Origin: Actinomycetota bacterium
GTDB lineage: Bacteria > Actinomycetota > Actinomycetes > Actinomycetales > Microbacteriaceae
Reading direction: 5' to 3'
Assembly: GCA_016870695.1 (NCBI GenBank)
Contig: VGAV01000091.1
Span: 1 to 8,129 of the forward strand
DNA: 8,129 nt
Position numbers and translations under genes: made by a program. The notes beneath the pieces were generated by a model that saw only the letters and a program-made list of their open reading frames with translations, had not been told where the DNA came from and did no database searches. Shown piece by piece: positions 1 to 7,122 of the stretch (positions are counted from its first letter, which is position 1; the number at the start of each line of letters is the position of its first letter).

Positions 1-1
1 G

Positions 2-673
2 CGCGAGATCGCGCACGAGGTCACCTCCGACTCCTCGGTGGGCGCGGTGATCCTGGATGCCAACGGCCCCGCCTTCTGCGCCGGCGGCGATGTGGTCGCG
101 ATGGCCACGACCGGCTCGTCGGGGCGTGAGGTGACGGAGACGGCGGAGGCGATCCACGACGGCATCCGGACCTTCGCCGAGGCCCCGCTGCCGTTGGTCG
201 CGGCCGTCCAGGGTGCCGTCGCGGGTGGGGGTCTCGGTCTCATGCTCACCGCCGACTACGTGGTCGCGAGTGAGAAGGCCCGGTTCGTCAGCCGCTACGC
301 GAACATCGGCCTCACCCCGGACCTCGGGGTGTCGACGTTGCTGCCCGCGGCGATCGGCCAACGCCGCGCGCTCCAGCTGCTGCTGCAGGACCGGATGATC
401 GACGCCGCGGAGGCGCTCGAATGGGGTCTCGTCGCGGAGGTCGTGGCATCCGGAGACCTGGACACCCGGGTGGACGAGATCGCCCGCTTCTGGCTCGACG
501 GAGCGACCGCCGCGTTCGGGCAGGCGACACGGCTCGTGCGCGTCGGTGCCGGGCGCACGTTCGCCGAGAACCTCGACGACGAGGCCGCCACGATCGGCGC
601 GGCCTTCAACACCCCCGAGGCGAAGACGCGCGTCGCCGCGTTCGCCGCCGCTTCCGCGAAAGGACGCCCGTGA
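2..673 (+). CDS. Enoyl-CoA hydratase/isomerase family protein (5' truncated by window edge)
   Basis: The visible 223 residues are the crotonase fold without its N-terminus; the reading frame is open from base 2 and the gene starts outside the window. The fragment has the oxyanion-hole strand AFCAGGD (fragment residues 24-30) and the second oxyanion glycines in VQGAVAGGGLGL (69-80). The two glutamates that crotonase hydratases use for water addition are absent: the GGGCE position reads GGGLG, and the PE pair that follows the conserved F reads RY. Instead there is IGLTPD with Asp at residue 107, the arrangement seen in PaaG-type enoyl-CoA isomerases. An isomerase acting on an acyl-CoA thioester in the cytoplasm is therefore more likely than a hydratase, but the substrate cannot be told. 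Its stop codon overlaps the start of the following SDR gene, so the two are almost certainly translated from one mRNA. Confidence 0.9.
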   Translation, partial: REIAHEVTSDSSVGAVILDANGPAFCAGGDVVAMATTGSSGREVTETAEAIHDGIRTFAEAPLPLVAAVQGAVAGGGLGLMLTADYVVASEKARFVSRYANIGLTPDLGVSTLLPAAIGQRRALQLLLQDRMIDAAEALEWGLVAEVVASGDLDTRVDEIARFWLDGATAAFGQATRLVRVGAGRTFAENLDDEAATIGAAFNTPEAKTRVAAFAAASAKGRP

Positions 674-1500
674 CGCTCTCCGGCAAGACCATCCTCATGT
701 CGGGCGGGAGCCGCGGCATCGGCCTGGCGATCGCGCTGCGCGCGGCTCGCGACGGCGCGAACATCGCGATGCTGGCCAAGACCGACACCCCGCACCCGAA
801 GCTCGAGGGGACGGTGCACACCGCCGCGGAGGCGATCCGCGCGGCGGGCGGTCGGGCGCTCCCCATCGTCGGCGACGTGCGCGATGAGGCGTCGATCACC
901 GAGGCCGTGCTGCGGACGGTGGGGGAGTTCGGCGGCATCGACATCGTCGTGAACAACGCCAGCGTCATCGACCTGTCCGGGTCGCTCGAGCTCGCCGCGA
1001 AGAAGTACGACCTCATGCAGGACGTGAACGTCCGCGGCACGTTCCTGCTCTCGCGCGCGGCCGTCCCGCAGCTTCGCGAGGCCGAGAACCCGCACATCCT
1101 GTCGCTCTCGCCGCCCCTGAACGTCACCCCCAAGTGGCTGGGCGCGCACACGGGGTACAGCCTCGCCAAGTTCGGCATGACCATGGCGACGCTCGGTCTG
1201 GCGTCGGAGTTCGCGAGCGACGGGATCGCGGCGAACACCCTCTGGCCGCGGACGACGATCGCGACCGCCGCGGTGCAGAACGTCATCGGCGGCGACCGGC
1301 TCATGGCGGTGTCGCGGACGCCCGAGATCTACGCCGACGCCGCGTACGAGGTGCTGACGGCGCCGGCCCGCGAGCTGAGCGGGCAGACGCTGATCGTGGA
1401 GGACGTGCTCGCGCAGGCCGGGGTGACCGACTTCTCCGGCTACGCCGCGGTGCCCGGCACCCCCGACGCCGCGCTGTACCCCGACATCTTCCTCGACTGA
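670..1500 (+). CDS. SDR family oxidoreductase, HSDL2-like (SDR_c9 type)
   Basis: A 276-residue short-chain dehydrogenase/reductase. The start is GTG at 670, which shares GTGA with the TGA of the crotonase gene; gaaagga at 658-664 is a good ribosome binding site 5 nt upstream. The frame stays open further upstream (to 421), but that part lies inside the crotonase gene and has no SDR content. Visible motifs are the cofactor-binding glycines SGGSRGIG (11-18), the acidic DVRDE (69-73), NNAS (95-98), the Asn of NVRG (N120), a serine in ILSLS (S145 or S147), and the catalytic YSLAK (Y163, K167). The stretch KTDTPHPKLEGTVHTAAEAI and the C-terminal tail ending PDIFLD closely resemble human HSDL2, but the SCP2 sterol-carrier domain found in animal HSDL2 is absent. 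The likely job is NAD(P)-dependent oxidation or reduction of a lipid or acyl-CoA intermediate shared with the crotonase; the substrate is unknown. Confidence 0.92.
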   Translation: MTLSGKTILMSGGSRGIGLAIALRAARDGANIAMLAKTDTPHPKLEGTVHTAAEAIRAAGGRALPIVGDVRDEASITEAVLRTVGEFGGIDIVVNNASVIDLSGSLELAAKKYDLMQDVNVRGTFLLSRAAVPQLREAENPHILSLSPPLNVTPKWLGAHTGYSLAKFGMTMATLGLASEFASDGIAANTLWPRTTIATAAVQNVIGGDRLMAVSRTPEIYADAAYEVLTAPARELSGQTLIVEDVLAQAGVTDFSGYAAVPGTPDAALYPDIFLD

Positions 1501-1696
1501 GCCCGCGTCCTCGCTGGGGCGGCGAGCCGCTCGGATGCCGGCCGTGCGGCCGCGGATGCGGGGCGGCGAGCCGCTCGGTCGCTCGATTGCAGGAGCGGTG
1601 GGGCCGGCGTCACGCCCTGGGGCGGGCGGGGCGTGGGGAAGGGTGCGGGTCCTGCCTTTTCGCCGGCCGCGCCGGGTCAGACCCCATCCGGGGGCG
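1501..1696. other. Convergent intergenic gap, no gene
   Basis: This 196-bp gap lies between the 3' ends of the SDR gene (plus) and the HAD gene (minus). I see no credible gene in it. It contains the 19-bp direct repeat listed separately. It also holds several short dyads: a 7-bp inverted repeat cacgccc/gggcgtg (1611-1617 and 1629-1635), a near-perfect palindrome gggtc-a-gaccc (1674-1684), and cccc/gggg arms near 1682-1693. None is followed by a convincing U-tract; the only T-run in the plus direction is cctttt at 1655-1660. Termination of both neighbours probably happens here, but no single canonical terminator can be named. Confidence 0.6.
1516..1578. repeat. 19-bp direct repeat, two copies, 44-bp period
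   Basis: The word ggggcggcgagccgctcgg occurs at 1516-1534 and again at 1560-1578 with no mismatch. Each copy contains a small dyad gcgg-cgag-ccgc that could fold as a 4-bp hairpin with a 4-nt loop. Between the copies lies another dyad (cggccg-tg-cggccg). It resembles a degenerate REP-like cluster placed between convergent genes; whether the unit is repeated elsewhere in the genome cannot be seen here. Confidence 0.6.
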
Positions 1697-2539
1697 TCAG
1701 ATCAGGCCGAGCTCGCGGAACGCGTTGTGCACGCCGTCCTCCAAAACGGCGGTCGTGACGCGGCCGGCGAGCTGCTGCAGCGCGGGCACCGCGTTGCCCA
1801 TCGCGACCGGGGAACCGACGACCTCGAACATCTCGACGTCGTTCCAGCTGTCGCCGATGCCGATGGCATTCATCCGGTCGATCCCCAGCACCTCGAGGAC
1901 CTCGAGGATGGCGGAGCCCTTCGTGACGCCGGCCTGACCGATCTCGCCGTTCGAGCCGCCGGGGAGCGGGATAGAGCCGGGGATAACGTGGAACCCCGAC
2001 CCGAGCTCGGCCGCCGCGTGCGCCACGGTGTCGATGGACGGGCTGACGAACACGGCCTTCGCGACGGCGTCGCGGTCGACCTCCGCGACGGGACGCGGCT
2101 CGCGCCACAGCGGCTGCTCGGCCGGCAGTCCCTGCGCCTCGAGCTCGGCGGCGCGCTCGGCGTGCCGCGCGCGTCGGTACTCGCTCATCACCGGCCCCAT
2201 GCCGGGGCTCGCGAACACGCCCCCGTGCGTCTGAAGGAAGTAGTGGATGCCATGAGCGTCGAAGTACCGCTCGAGGAGCTCGACGTCGGCGCGGGGCATC
2301 GGGTGCGCGGCGAGGGTGTCGTCCCCGCGCGTCGCGTAGGCGCCGCCGTTGGTGATGGCCCCGTCGAACCCGATGGCGAGGACGTCCGGGTGGATGTCGC
2401 CTGCGGAGCGGCCCGTGCACAGCCAGACGAGGTGGCCGTTCTCCCGGGCCTGACGGATGGCGGAGACGGTGGACGGGGCGATCAGGGAGCCGTGCTCGAG
2501 GATCGTGCCGTCGACGTCGAGGAAGGCGATGCGGGTCAT
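1697..2539 (-). CDS. Cof-type HAD-IIB family hydrolase (sugar-phosphatase-like)
   Basis: A 280-residue cytosolic haloacid-dehalogenase hydrolase. Motif I is FLDVDGT with nucleophile D8 and acid/base D10; motif II is the Thr of CTGR (T42); motif III is the Lys of TKG (K207); motif IV is GIGDSWND (D230, D234), which binds Mg2+. The large insert between motifs II and III is the C2 cap typical of Cof/HAD-IIB enzymes, and the length fits that family. Start ATG at 2539 is supported by GGAG at 2546-2549, 6 nt upstream. It lies 62 bp downstream of the 6-phospho-beta-glucosidase gene on the same strand and is probably the last gene of the operon. Family members dephosphorylate sugar phosphates or related metabolites. 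A role in relieving sugar-phosphate accumulation from PTS uptake is an inference from position only. Confidence 0.9.
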   Translation of the reverse strand: MTRIAFLDVDGTILEHGSLIAPSTVSAIRQARENGHLVWLCTGRSAGDIHPDVLAIGFDGAITNGGAYATRGDDTLAAHPMPRADVELLERYFDAHGIHYFLQTHGGVFASPGMGPVMSEYRRARHAERAAELEAQGLPAEQPLWREPRPVAEVDRDAVAKAVFVSPSIDTVAHAAAELGSGFHVIPGSIPLPGGSNGEIGQAGVTKGSAILEVLEVLGIDRMNAIGIGDSWNDVEMFEVVGSPVAMGNAVPALQQLAGRVTTAVLEDGVHNAFRELGLI

Positions 2540-2545
2540 GCGTTT

Positions 2546-2549
2546 CTCC
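2546..2549 (-). promoter_or_regulatory. Ribosome binding site of HAD gene
   Basis: GGAG read on the minus strand, 6 nt before the ATG at 2539. It shows that the HAD gene has its own translation start rather than depending on coupling to the gene 62 bp upstream. Confidence 0.6.
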
Positions 2550-2555
2550 GCGGAA

Positions 2556-2584
2556 CGGCCCCGGGGCGCGAGGCTCCGGGGCCG
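2556..2584 (-). terminator. Intercistronic GC-rich hairpin (no U-tract)
   Basis: A perfect 9-bp inverted repeat, cggccccgg (2556-2564) and ccggggccg (2576-2584), with an 11-nt loop. It sits between the stop of the 6-phospho-beta-glucosidase gene and the start of the HAD gene. No run of U follows on the minus strand, so it is unlikely to be a full intrinsic terminator. It could attenuate expression of the HAD gene or shield the upstream mRNA from 3' exonucleases. The hairpin is seen; its function is inferred. Confidence 0.5.
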
Positions 2585-2601
2585 ATCCGATCAGTGGGGG
2601 A

Positions 2602-4035
<1,434 letters not shown>

Positions 4036-5895
4036 TCAGCGGGCGGTGGACAGGGAGTCGACGGACACGGCGCGGAACAGCGCCTCGCCGTGCGAGAGGG
4101 GACCGGATGCCGCCTCGGCGATGCCCGGGTAGAGGTCGCCGTTCGTGACGATGACCGGGGTGATGAGGTCGTAGCCGGCCTTCTCGATGGCATCCCCGTC
4201 GAATTCGAGGAGGAGGTCGCCGGCCTTGACCTCGGCGCCGGACTGCACCTTCAGGGTGAAGTGCTGACCGCCCAGACGGACCGTGTCGAGACCGACGTGG
4301 ATGAGCAGCTCCACGCCGTCGACGCCGCGCAGGCCGATCGCGTGTCCGGTGGGGAACGCCGCGACGACGGTCGCGTCGAAGGGGGCGTACACGGCGCCGG
4401 AGGTCGGGCGGATGGCGACGCCCTGCCCGAGCGATCCGTCGGCGAAGGCGGCATCCGGAACCTCGCTCAGGGGCACGACGGTGCCGTCGACGGGGCTGAG
4501 CACGACGGTGTCGGTCGCCGCGACGGGCGCCGCGGGGGCGGCCGTGTCGACGGGATCCTTGAAGCCGACGAGCACGGTGAGCAGGAACGGCACGAGCAGC
4601 GCGACGGCGAGACCGATCGCGAGCATCACCATGTTGCCGTTACCGAGCAGCGCGGGAAGGGCCAGGCCCGAGGGGACGACGAACGCCACCGAGAACACCC
4701 CGCCCATCGCGATGAGGGCGCCGCCGAGCGCACCGCCGGCGATGCCGAAGGCGAAGGGCCGCTTGAGGGGGAGGTTGATGCCGTAGATCGCGGGCTCGGT
4801 GATACCGGCGAGCAGTCCCGACAGGGTGGCCGGGGCGGCGAGCGAGCGGAGGTTCTTGTTACGGGTGCGCACGAGCACGCCGGCGACGGCGGCGGCCTGG
4901 GCGAGCACCGCGGCGAAGACCGGGCCGATGAGGAGCATCTGACCGGTGGTCTGCAGCTCGAGCTGGAACAGCGGCACCAGGCCCCAGTGCAGGCCGAAGA
5001 TGACGAAGACCTGCCACAGACCGCCCATGATGGCCCCGCCCAGCCACGGCACGGTCTGGAACACCCAGCCGATGCCCGCGGCGAGACCGCCGCCGATGAG
5101 GCTCGACAGGGGGCCGATCGCGAGGAACACGAGCGGAACGGCGACGGCCACCACGATCATCGGGGTGAGGAACCGCTTGACCGCCCCGGGGAGCACGTTC
5201 AGCAGGAAGCGCTCGGCGTAGCTCTGCAGCCAGACGATCACGATGATCGGGATGACGCTCGAGACATAGCTGACCATCGTCACCGGGATGCCGAAGAAGG
5301 TGATGTCGGGCTGGCCGTTCAACGCGACGATCGAGGGGTACACGAGGGCGCCGGCGATGGCGAAGGACGTGAACTCCGACGCCTTGAAGTAGCGCGCCGC
5401 GGTGATGGCGAGTGCCATCGGGAGGAAGTTGATCAGCGCGTCGGAGAGCGCGTTGAGGATCGTGTAGGTGGTGGTCGTGGCATCCAGCCAGCCGAAGGTG
5501 ACGGCCGCGGCGACGAAAGCCTTCAGCAGACCCGTGCCCGCCAGCGCCCAGAGGATGGGCGTGAAGATCGACGAGATCATCTTGATGAAGCGGTTGAAGA
5601 GGTTGCCCTTGGGGCCGCTGTCGCCGCCGTCCGCGCCGCCGCCGCCCAGGGACGTCTGCGCCTGGATCGCCGCGTAGACATCCGGGACGTCGTTGCCTAT
5701 CACGACCTGGTACTGACCGCCCGCCTGGGCGGTGGTGATGACGCCGGGGGTGGCGCGGAGGGCGGCGGCATCCGCCTTGCCCTCGTCTTTCAGGACGAAC
5801 CGGAGTCTGGTCGCGCAGTGCACCATCGAGGTGATGTTGCTCTCTCCACCGACGCCGGTGAGTACCGCCGCTGCTGTCTTCGCGTGATCCGTCAT
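4036..5895 (-). CDS. bglF: Beta-glucoside PTS permease, EIIBCA fusion
   Basis: A 619-residue single-chain PTS transporter that imports and phosphorylates a beta-glucoside. Domains in order: EIIB (about 1-80) with phospho-cysteine C27 in VHCATRLRF; a glycine-rich linker (83-97); EIIC (about 100-455) with many hydrophobic segments, GLHWGLVP (301-308) and the family motif GITEPAIYG (364-372); an Ala/Pro linker (451-463); and EIIA of the glucose type (about 464-619) with H518 in TGHAIG and the phospho-acceptor H533 in LLIHVGLDT. The B-C-A order is that of BglF/BglP. ATG 5895 is chosen because EIIB begins MTDHAKTAAAVL there, with a modest AGGCGG upstream; the frame continues upstream through the leader RNA without homologous content. 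Phosphate should pass from HPr to H533, C27 and the sugar. By analogy with BglF, it should also inactivate the antiterminator by phosphorylation when no substrate is present. The exact sugar (salicin, arbutin, cellobiose or other) cannot be read from the sequence. Confidence 0.96.
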   Translation of the reverse strand: MTDHAKTAAAVLTGVGGESNITSMVHCATRLRFVLKDEGKADAAALRATPGVITTAQAGGQYQVVIGNDVPDVYAAIQAQTSLGGGGADGGDSGPKGNLFNRFIKMISSIFTPILWALAGTGLLKAFVAAAVTFGWLDATTTTYTILNALSDALINFLPMALAITAARYFKASEFTSFAIAGALVYPSIVALNGQPDITFFGIPVTMVSYVSSVIPIIVIVWLQSYAERFLLNVLPGAVKRFLTPMIVVAVAVPLVFLAIGPLSSLIGGGLAAGIGWVFQTVPWLGGAIMGGLWQVFVIFGLHWGLVPLFQLELQTTGQMLLIGPVFAAVLAQAAAVAGVLVRTRNKNLRSLAAPATLSGLLAGITEPAIYGINLPLKRPFAFGIAGGALGGALIAMGGVFSVAFVVPSGLALPALLGNGNMVMLAIGLAVALLVPFLLTVLVGFKDPVDTAAPAAPVAATDTVVLSPVDGTVVPLSEVPDAAFADGSLGQGVAIRPTSGAVYAPFDATVVAAFPTGHAIGLRGVDGVELLIHVGLDTVRLGGQHFTLKVQSGAEVKAGDLLLEFDGDAIEKAGYDLITPVIVTNGDLYPGIAEAASGPLSHGEALFRAVSVDSLSTAR

Positions 5896-5976
5896 CGGAA
5901 TCCGCCTGCCTTTCGCCGCTTCGGTGCGGCCCGTTCGAATGTTCTGTGGCGACGGTTCCGGGGTGTTTCGGGCAAT

Positions 5977-6028
5977 AAAAAAGACCCGAATCCGTTCATC
6001 GCTCGTCAGCGATGTGGATTCAGGTCTT
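5977..6028 (-). terminator. Intrinsic terminator in bgl leader, antitermination-controlled
   Basis: Read on the minus strand, AAGACCTGAATCC (6028 to 6016) pairs with GGATTCGGGTCTT (5993 to 5981) through 13 bp including one G-U, followed by a run of six T (5982-5977). The loop contains a second perfect hairpin, catcgct-cgtc-agcgatg on the plus strand (5997-6014). It lies 81 nt before the permease start and after the antiterminator gene. Its upstream arm shares AAGACC (6023-6028) with the RAT, so the two structures cannot form together. Confidence 0.92.
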
Positions 6029-6051
6029 GCCCGCTCGCGCGGTAACAATCC
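6023..6051 (-). promoter_or_regulatory. RAT: RNA antiterminator site for BglG/LicT family
   Basis: A 29-nt element on the minus strand beginning GGATTGTTAC and ending GGCAAGACC, matching the RAT consensus of sac/lic/bgl operons. It folds as a lower stem (GG/CC plus UUG/CAA with internal loops) and an upper stem CCGC/GCGG (6042-6039 and 6034-6031) capped by the GNRA-type tetraloop GCGA. Its 3' six bases are also the start of the terminator stem. Binding of the dimeric CAT domain of the antiterminator should stabilise the RAT and let transcription run into the permease gene. Confidence 0.93.
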
Positions 6052-6062
6052 GGAAATCGTCG

Positions 6063-6080
6063 GCAGGCCGTGAGGCCTGC
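6063..6080 (-). promoter_or_regulatory. Hairpin at 5' side of bgl leader
   Basis: A perfect 7-bp inverted repeat, gcaggcc (6063-6069) and ggcctgc (6074-6080), with a 4-nt loop. It starts 9 nt after the antiterminator stop codon, just before the RAT, and has no U-tract. If the promoter at 6088-6116 is real, the transcript begins almost exactly at this hairpin, which would make it a 5'-terminal stabilising stem-loop. It could also help close off the antiterminator mRNA. Confidence 0.6.
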
Positions 6081-6087
6081 GTCCGTG

Positions 6088-6116
6088 ACTATAGCACCGG
6101 CGCCCCAGGGTCGCCA
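6088..6116 (-). promoter_or_regulatory. Candidate promoter of the bgl structural operon
   Basis: On the minus strand there is TGC followed by TATAGT (6096-6088), an extended -10 element. With a 17-nt spacer the -35 position reads TGGCGA (6116-6111), a weak match to TTGACA. The -10 overlaps the TAG stop codon of the antiterminator gene. A start about 7 nt downstream would fall near 6081, so the RNA would contain the hairpin at 6063-6080, the RAT and the terminator. Start-site data are needed to prove it. Confidence 0.5.
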
Positions 6117-6997
6117 CCGGCGTCGGACCGCCCCATGCTCGTGGCCAGCCGCTCGACGTGGACGATCAGGTACAGCACCTCCTCATCGGTGAGCGCGGAG
6201 CCCGTCGCGGCCAGGACGTACCCCTTGACGGCCTCGGCGATGCCGAAGGAGCGCGGGTACCGGTGCTTGGCGAACTCGAAGAACGACGAGTCACCGCTCG
6301 TCAGCATCGTGCGGTCGACCAGGCGCTGCAGGAGGAACCGGACGTGCAGGATGAAGCGGGCGTAGTCCGGACTCGCGGTGTCGAGGGTGACCGCCAGGCC
6401 CGTCTCAACGGTCCGCACGACATGCTGCACGCGCCGGAACAGCAGCGCCGCCGTCCCGTTGGGCTCGTCGCGGGTGGCGTTCAGCAGGTGCATCGTGAGG
6501 AACACGCCCTCTTCGGGCGGGAGCTCCCGGTCCAGCGAGCGGGCGATCGACGCGGCCATGTGCTCGGCGACGCGCGACTCGTCGGGGTGGAGGATGCGCA
6601 GCTCCGGCATCGACGTACCGGGGATCCGGATGCCTTGGTCCAGACGTTCGACGACGTAGGTGACGTGGTCGATGACGGCCAGCGGAAGACGACGACCGAG
6701 GTCCCGGCCGAGCTCGCGTTCGGCCTCGTCGACCGCGCGCAGCACCGCCTGCACGAGCGCGTAGGGCGCGTCGGTGAGCAGCTTCTGCGCGTGGGCGGTG
6801 TCTGTGGACTGATCGAGGACGAAGGTCTTCTCGACCTTCGCCGGGTCGACGCGGCCATTGTGCTTCAGCTGGAAGCCGATCCCGCGCCCCATCAGCACCC
6901 GCTCGCGGCCGTCGGCGTCGATCGCCACGACGACGTTGTTGTTCAGCAGCTTCTGGACGCCGCCGGGCGGGAGGGAGGCGTCACCGGCACCGGGCAT
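6089..6997 (-). CDS. bglG: BglG/LicT family transcription antiterminator (CAT-RBD + PRD1 + PRD2)
   Basis: A 302-residue RNA-binding antiterminator, counted from ATG 6997. The CAT RNA-binding domain starts at [11 protein letters not shown] and continues through MGRGIGFQ and VEKTFVL (about 14-62). PRD1 (about 70-175) carries H111 ([10 protein letters not shown]) and H170 (TMHLLNA); PRD2 (about 180-290) carries H218 ([10 protein letters not shown]) and H280 (IVHVERL). The spacings 59, 48 and 62 equal those of LicT H100, H159, H207 and H269, so all four regulatory phosphorylation sites are present. Its target is the RAT just downstream; phosphorylation by HPr and by the permease should set its dimer state. 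ATGs at 7009 and 7006 are in frame too. I prefer 6997 because none has a Shine-Dalgarno sequence and TATGAT lies exactly 7 nt before 6997, covering the other two, as expected for a leaderless mRNA. The N-terminus is about 11 residues longer than LicT. Confidence 0.93.
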   Translation of the reverse strand: MPGAGDASLPPGGVQKLLNNNVVVAIDADGRERVLMGRGIGFQLKHNGRVDPAKVEKTFVLDQSTDTAHAQKLLTDAPYALVQAVLRAVDEAERELGRDLGRRLPLAVIDHVTYVVERLDQGIRIPGTSMPELRILHPDESRVAEHMAASIARSLDRELPPEEGVFLTMHLLNATRDEPNGTAALLFRRVQHVVRTVETGLAVTLDTASPDYARFILHVRFLLQRLVDRTMLTSGDSSFFEFAKHRYPRSFGIAEAVKGYVLAATGSALTDEEVLYLIVHVERLATSMGRSDAGGDPGAPVL

Positions 6998-7004
6998 GGG
7001 ATGC

Positions 7005-7010
7005 ATCATA
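7005..7010 (-). promoter_or_regulatory. Putative -10 box of bglG (leaderless)
   Basis: TATGAT on the minus strand, then 7 nt, then ATG at 6997. This spacing puts the transcription start on or next to the start codon. No good -35 is seen at 16-18 nt upstream. Confidence 0.45.
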
Positions 7011-7109
7011 TTCGCGGTCGGGTCGGTGCCGGAGGGTGCGTCGGGGTCCCCTCGACGCGACCTCGACGCCCCGGTCTCCGTGCCCAGCCGGGACGCAGGC
7101 GGCCCCCGG

Positions 7110-7115
7110 TATCCT
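7110..7115 (+). promoter_or_regulatory. Putative -10 box of rlmN (leaderless)
   Basis: TATCCT, then GGAAACC (7 nt), then ATG at 7123. The geometry matches the divergent bglG box. TGGAAA could also act as a weak Shine-Dalgarno if transcription starts further upstream. No clear -35 is seen. Confidence 0.45.
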
Positions 7116-7122
7116 GGAAACC

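Noticed and set aside
421..669. N-terminal extension of the SDR gene to an ATG at 421
   Set aside because: It lies wholly inside the crotonase gene and is Arg-rich with no SDR content; GTG 670 has a good ribosome binding site and the usual SDR N-terminus.
1611..1660. Intrinsic terminator for the SDR gene (7-bp stem 1611-1635, T-run at 1657-1660)
   Set aside because: The T-run is about 20 nt from the stem and only four bases long, so it does not meet the form of an intrinsic terminator.
5896..6117. Upstream extension of the PTS gene to a start at 6117
   Set aside because: The extra codons run through the terminator and RAT and into the antiterminator gene, and EIIB begins naturally at 5895.
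7050..7069. Direct repeat cctcgacgc at 7050-7058 and 7061-7069 in the divergent promoter region as an operator
   Set aside because: Two 9-bp GC-rich copies one helical turn apart are suggestive, but there is no recognised regulator and the sequence is simple enough to arise by chance.
7010..7122. A second RAT upstream of bglG, as in E. coli bgl
   Set aside because: I searched the minus strand for GGATTGTTAC- and GGCAAGACC-like sequences and found none, and there is no T-tract terminator.
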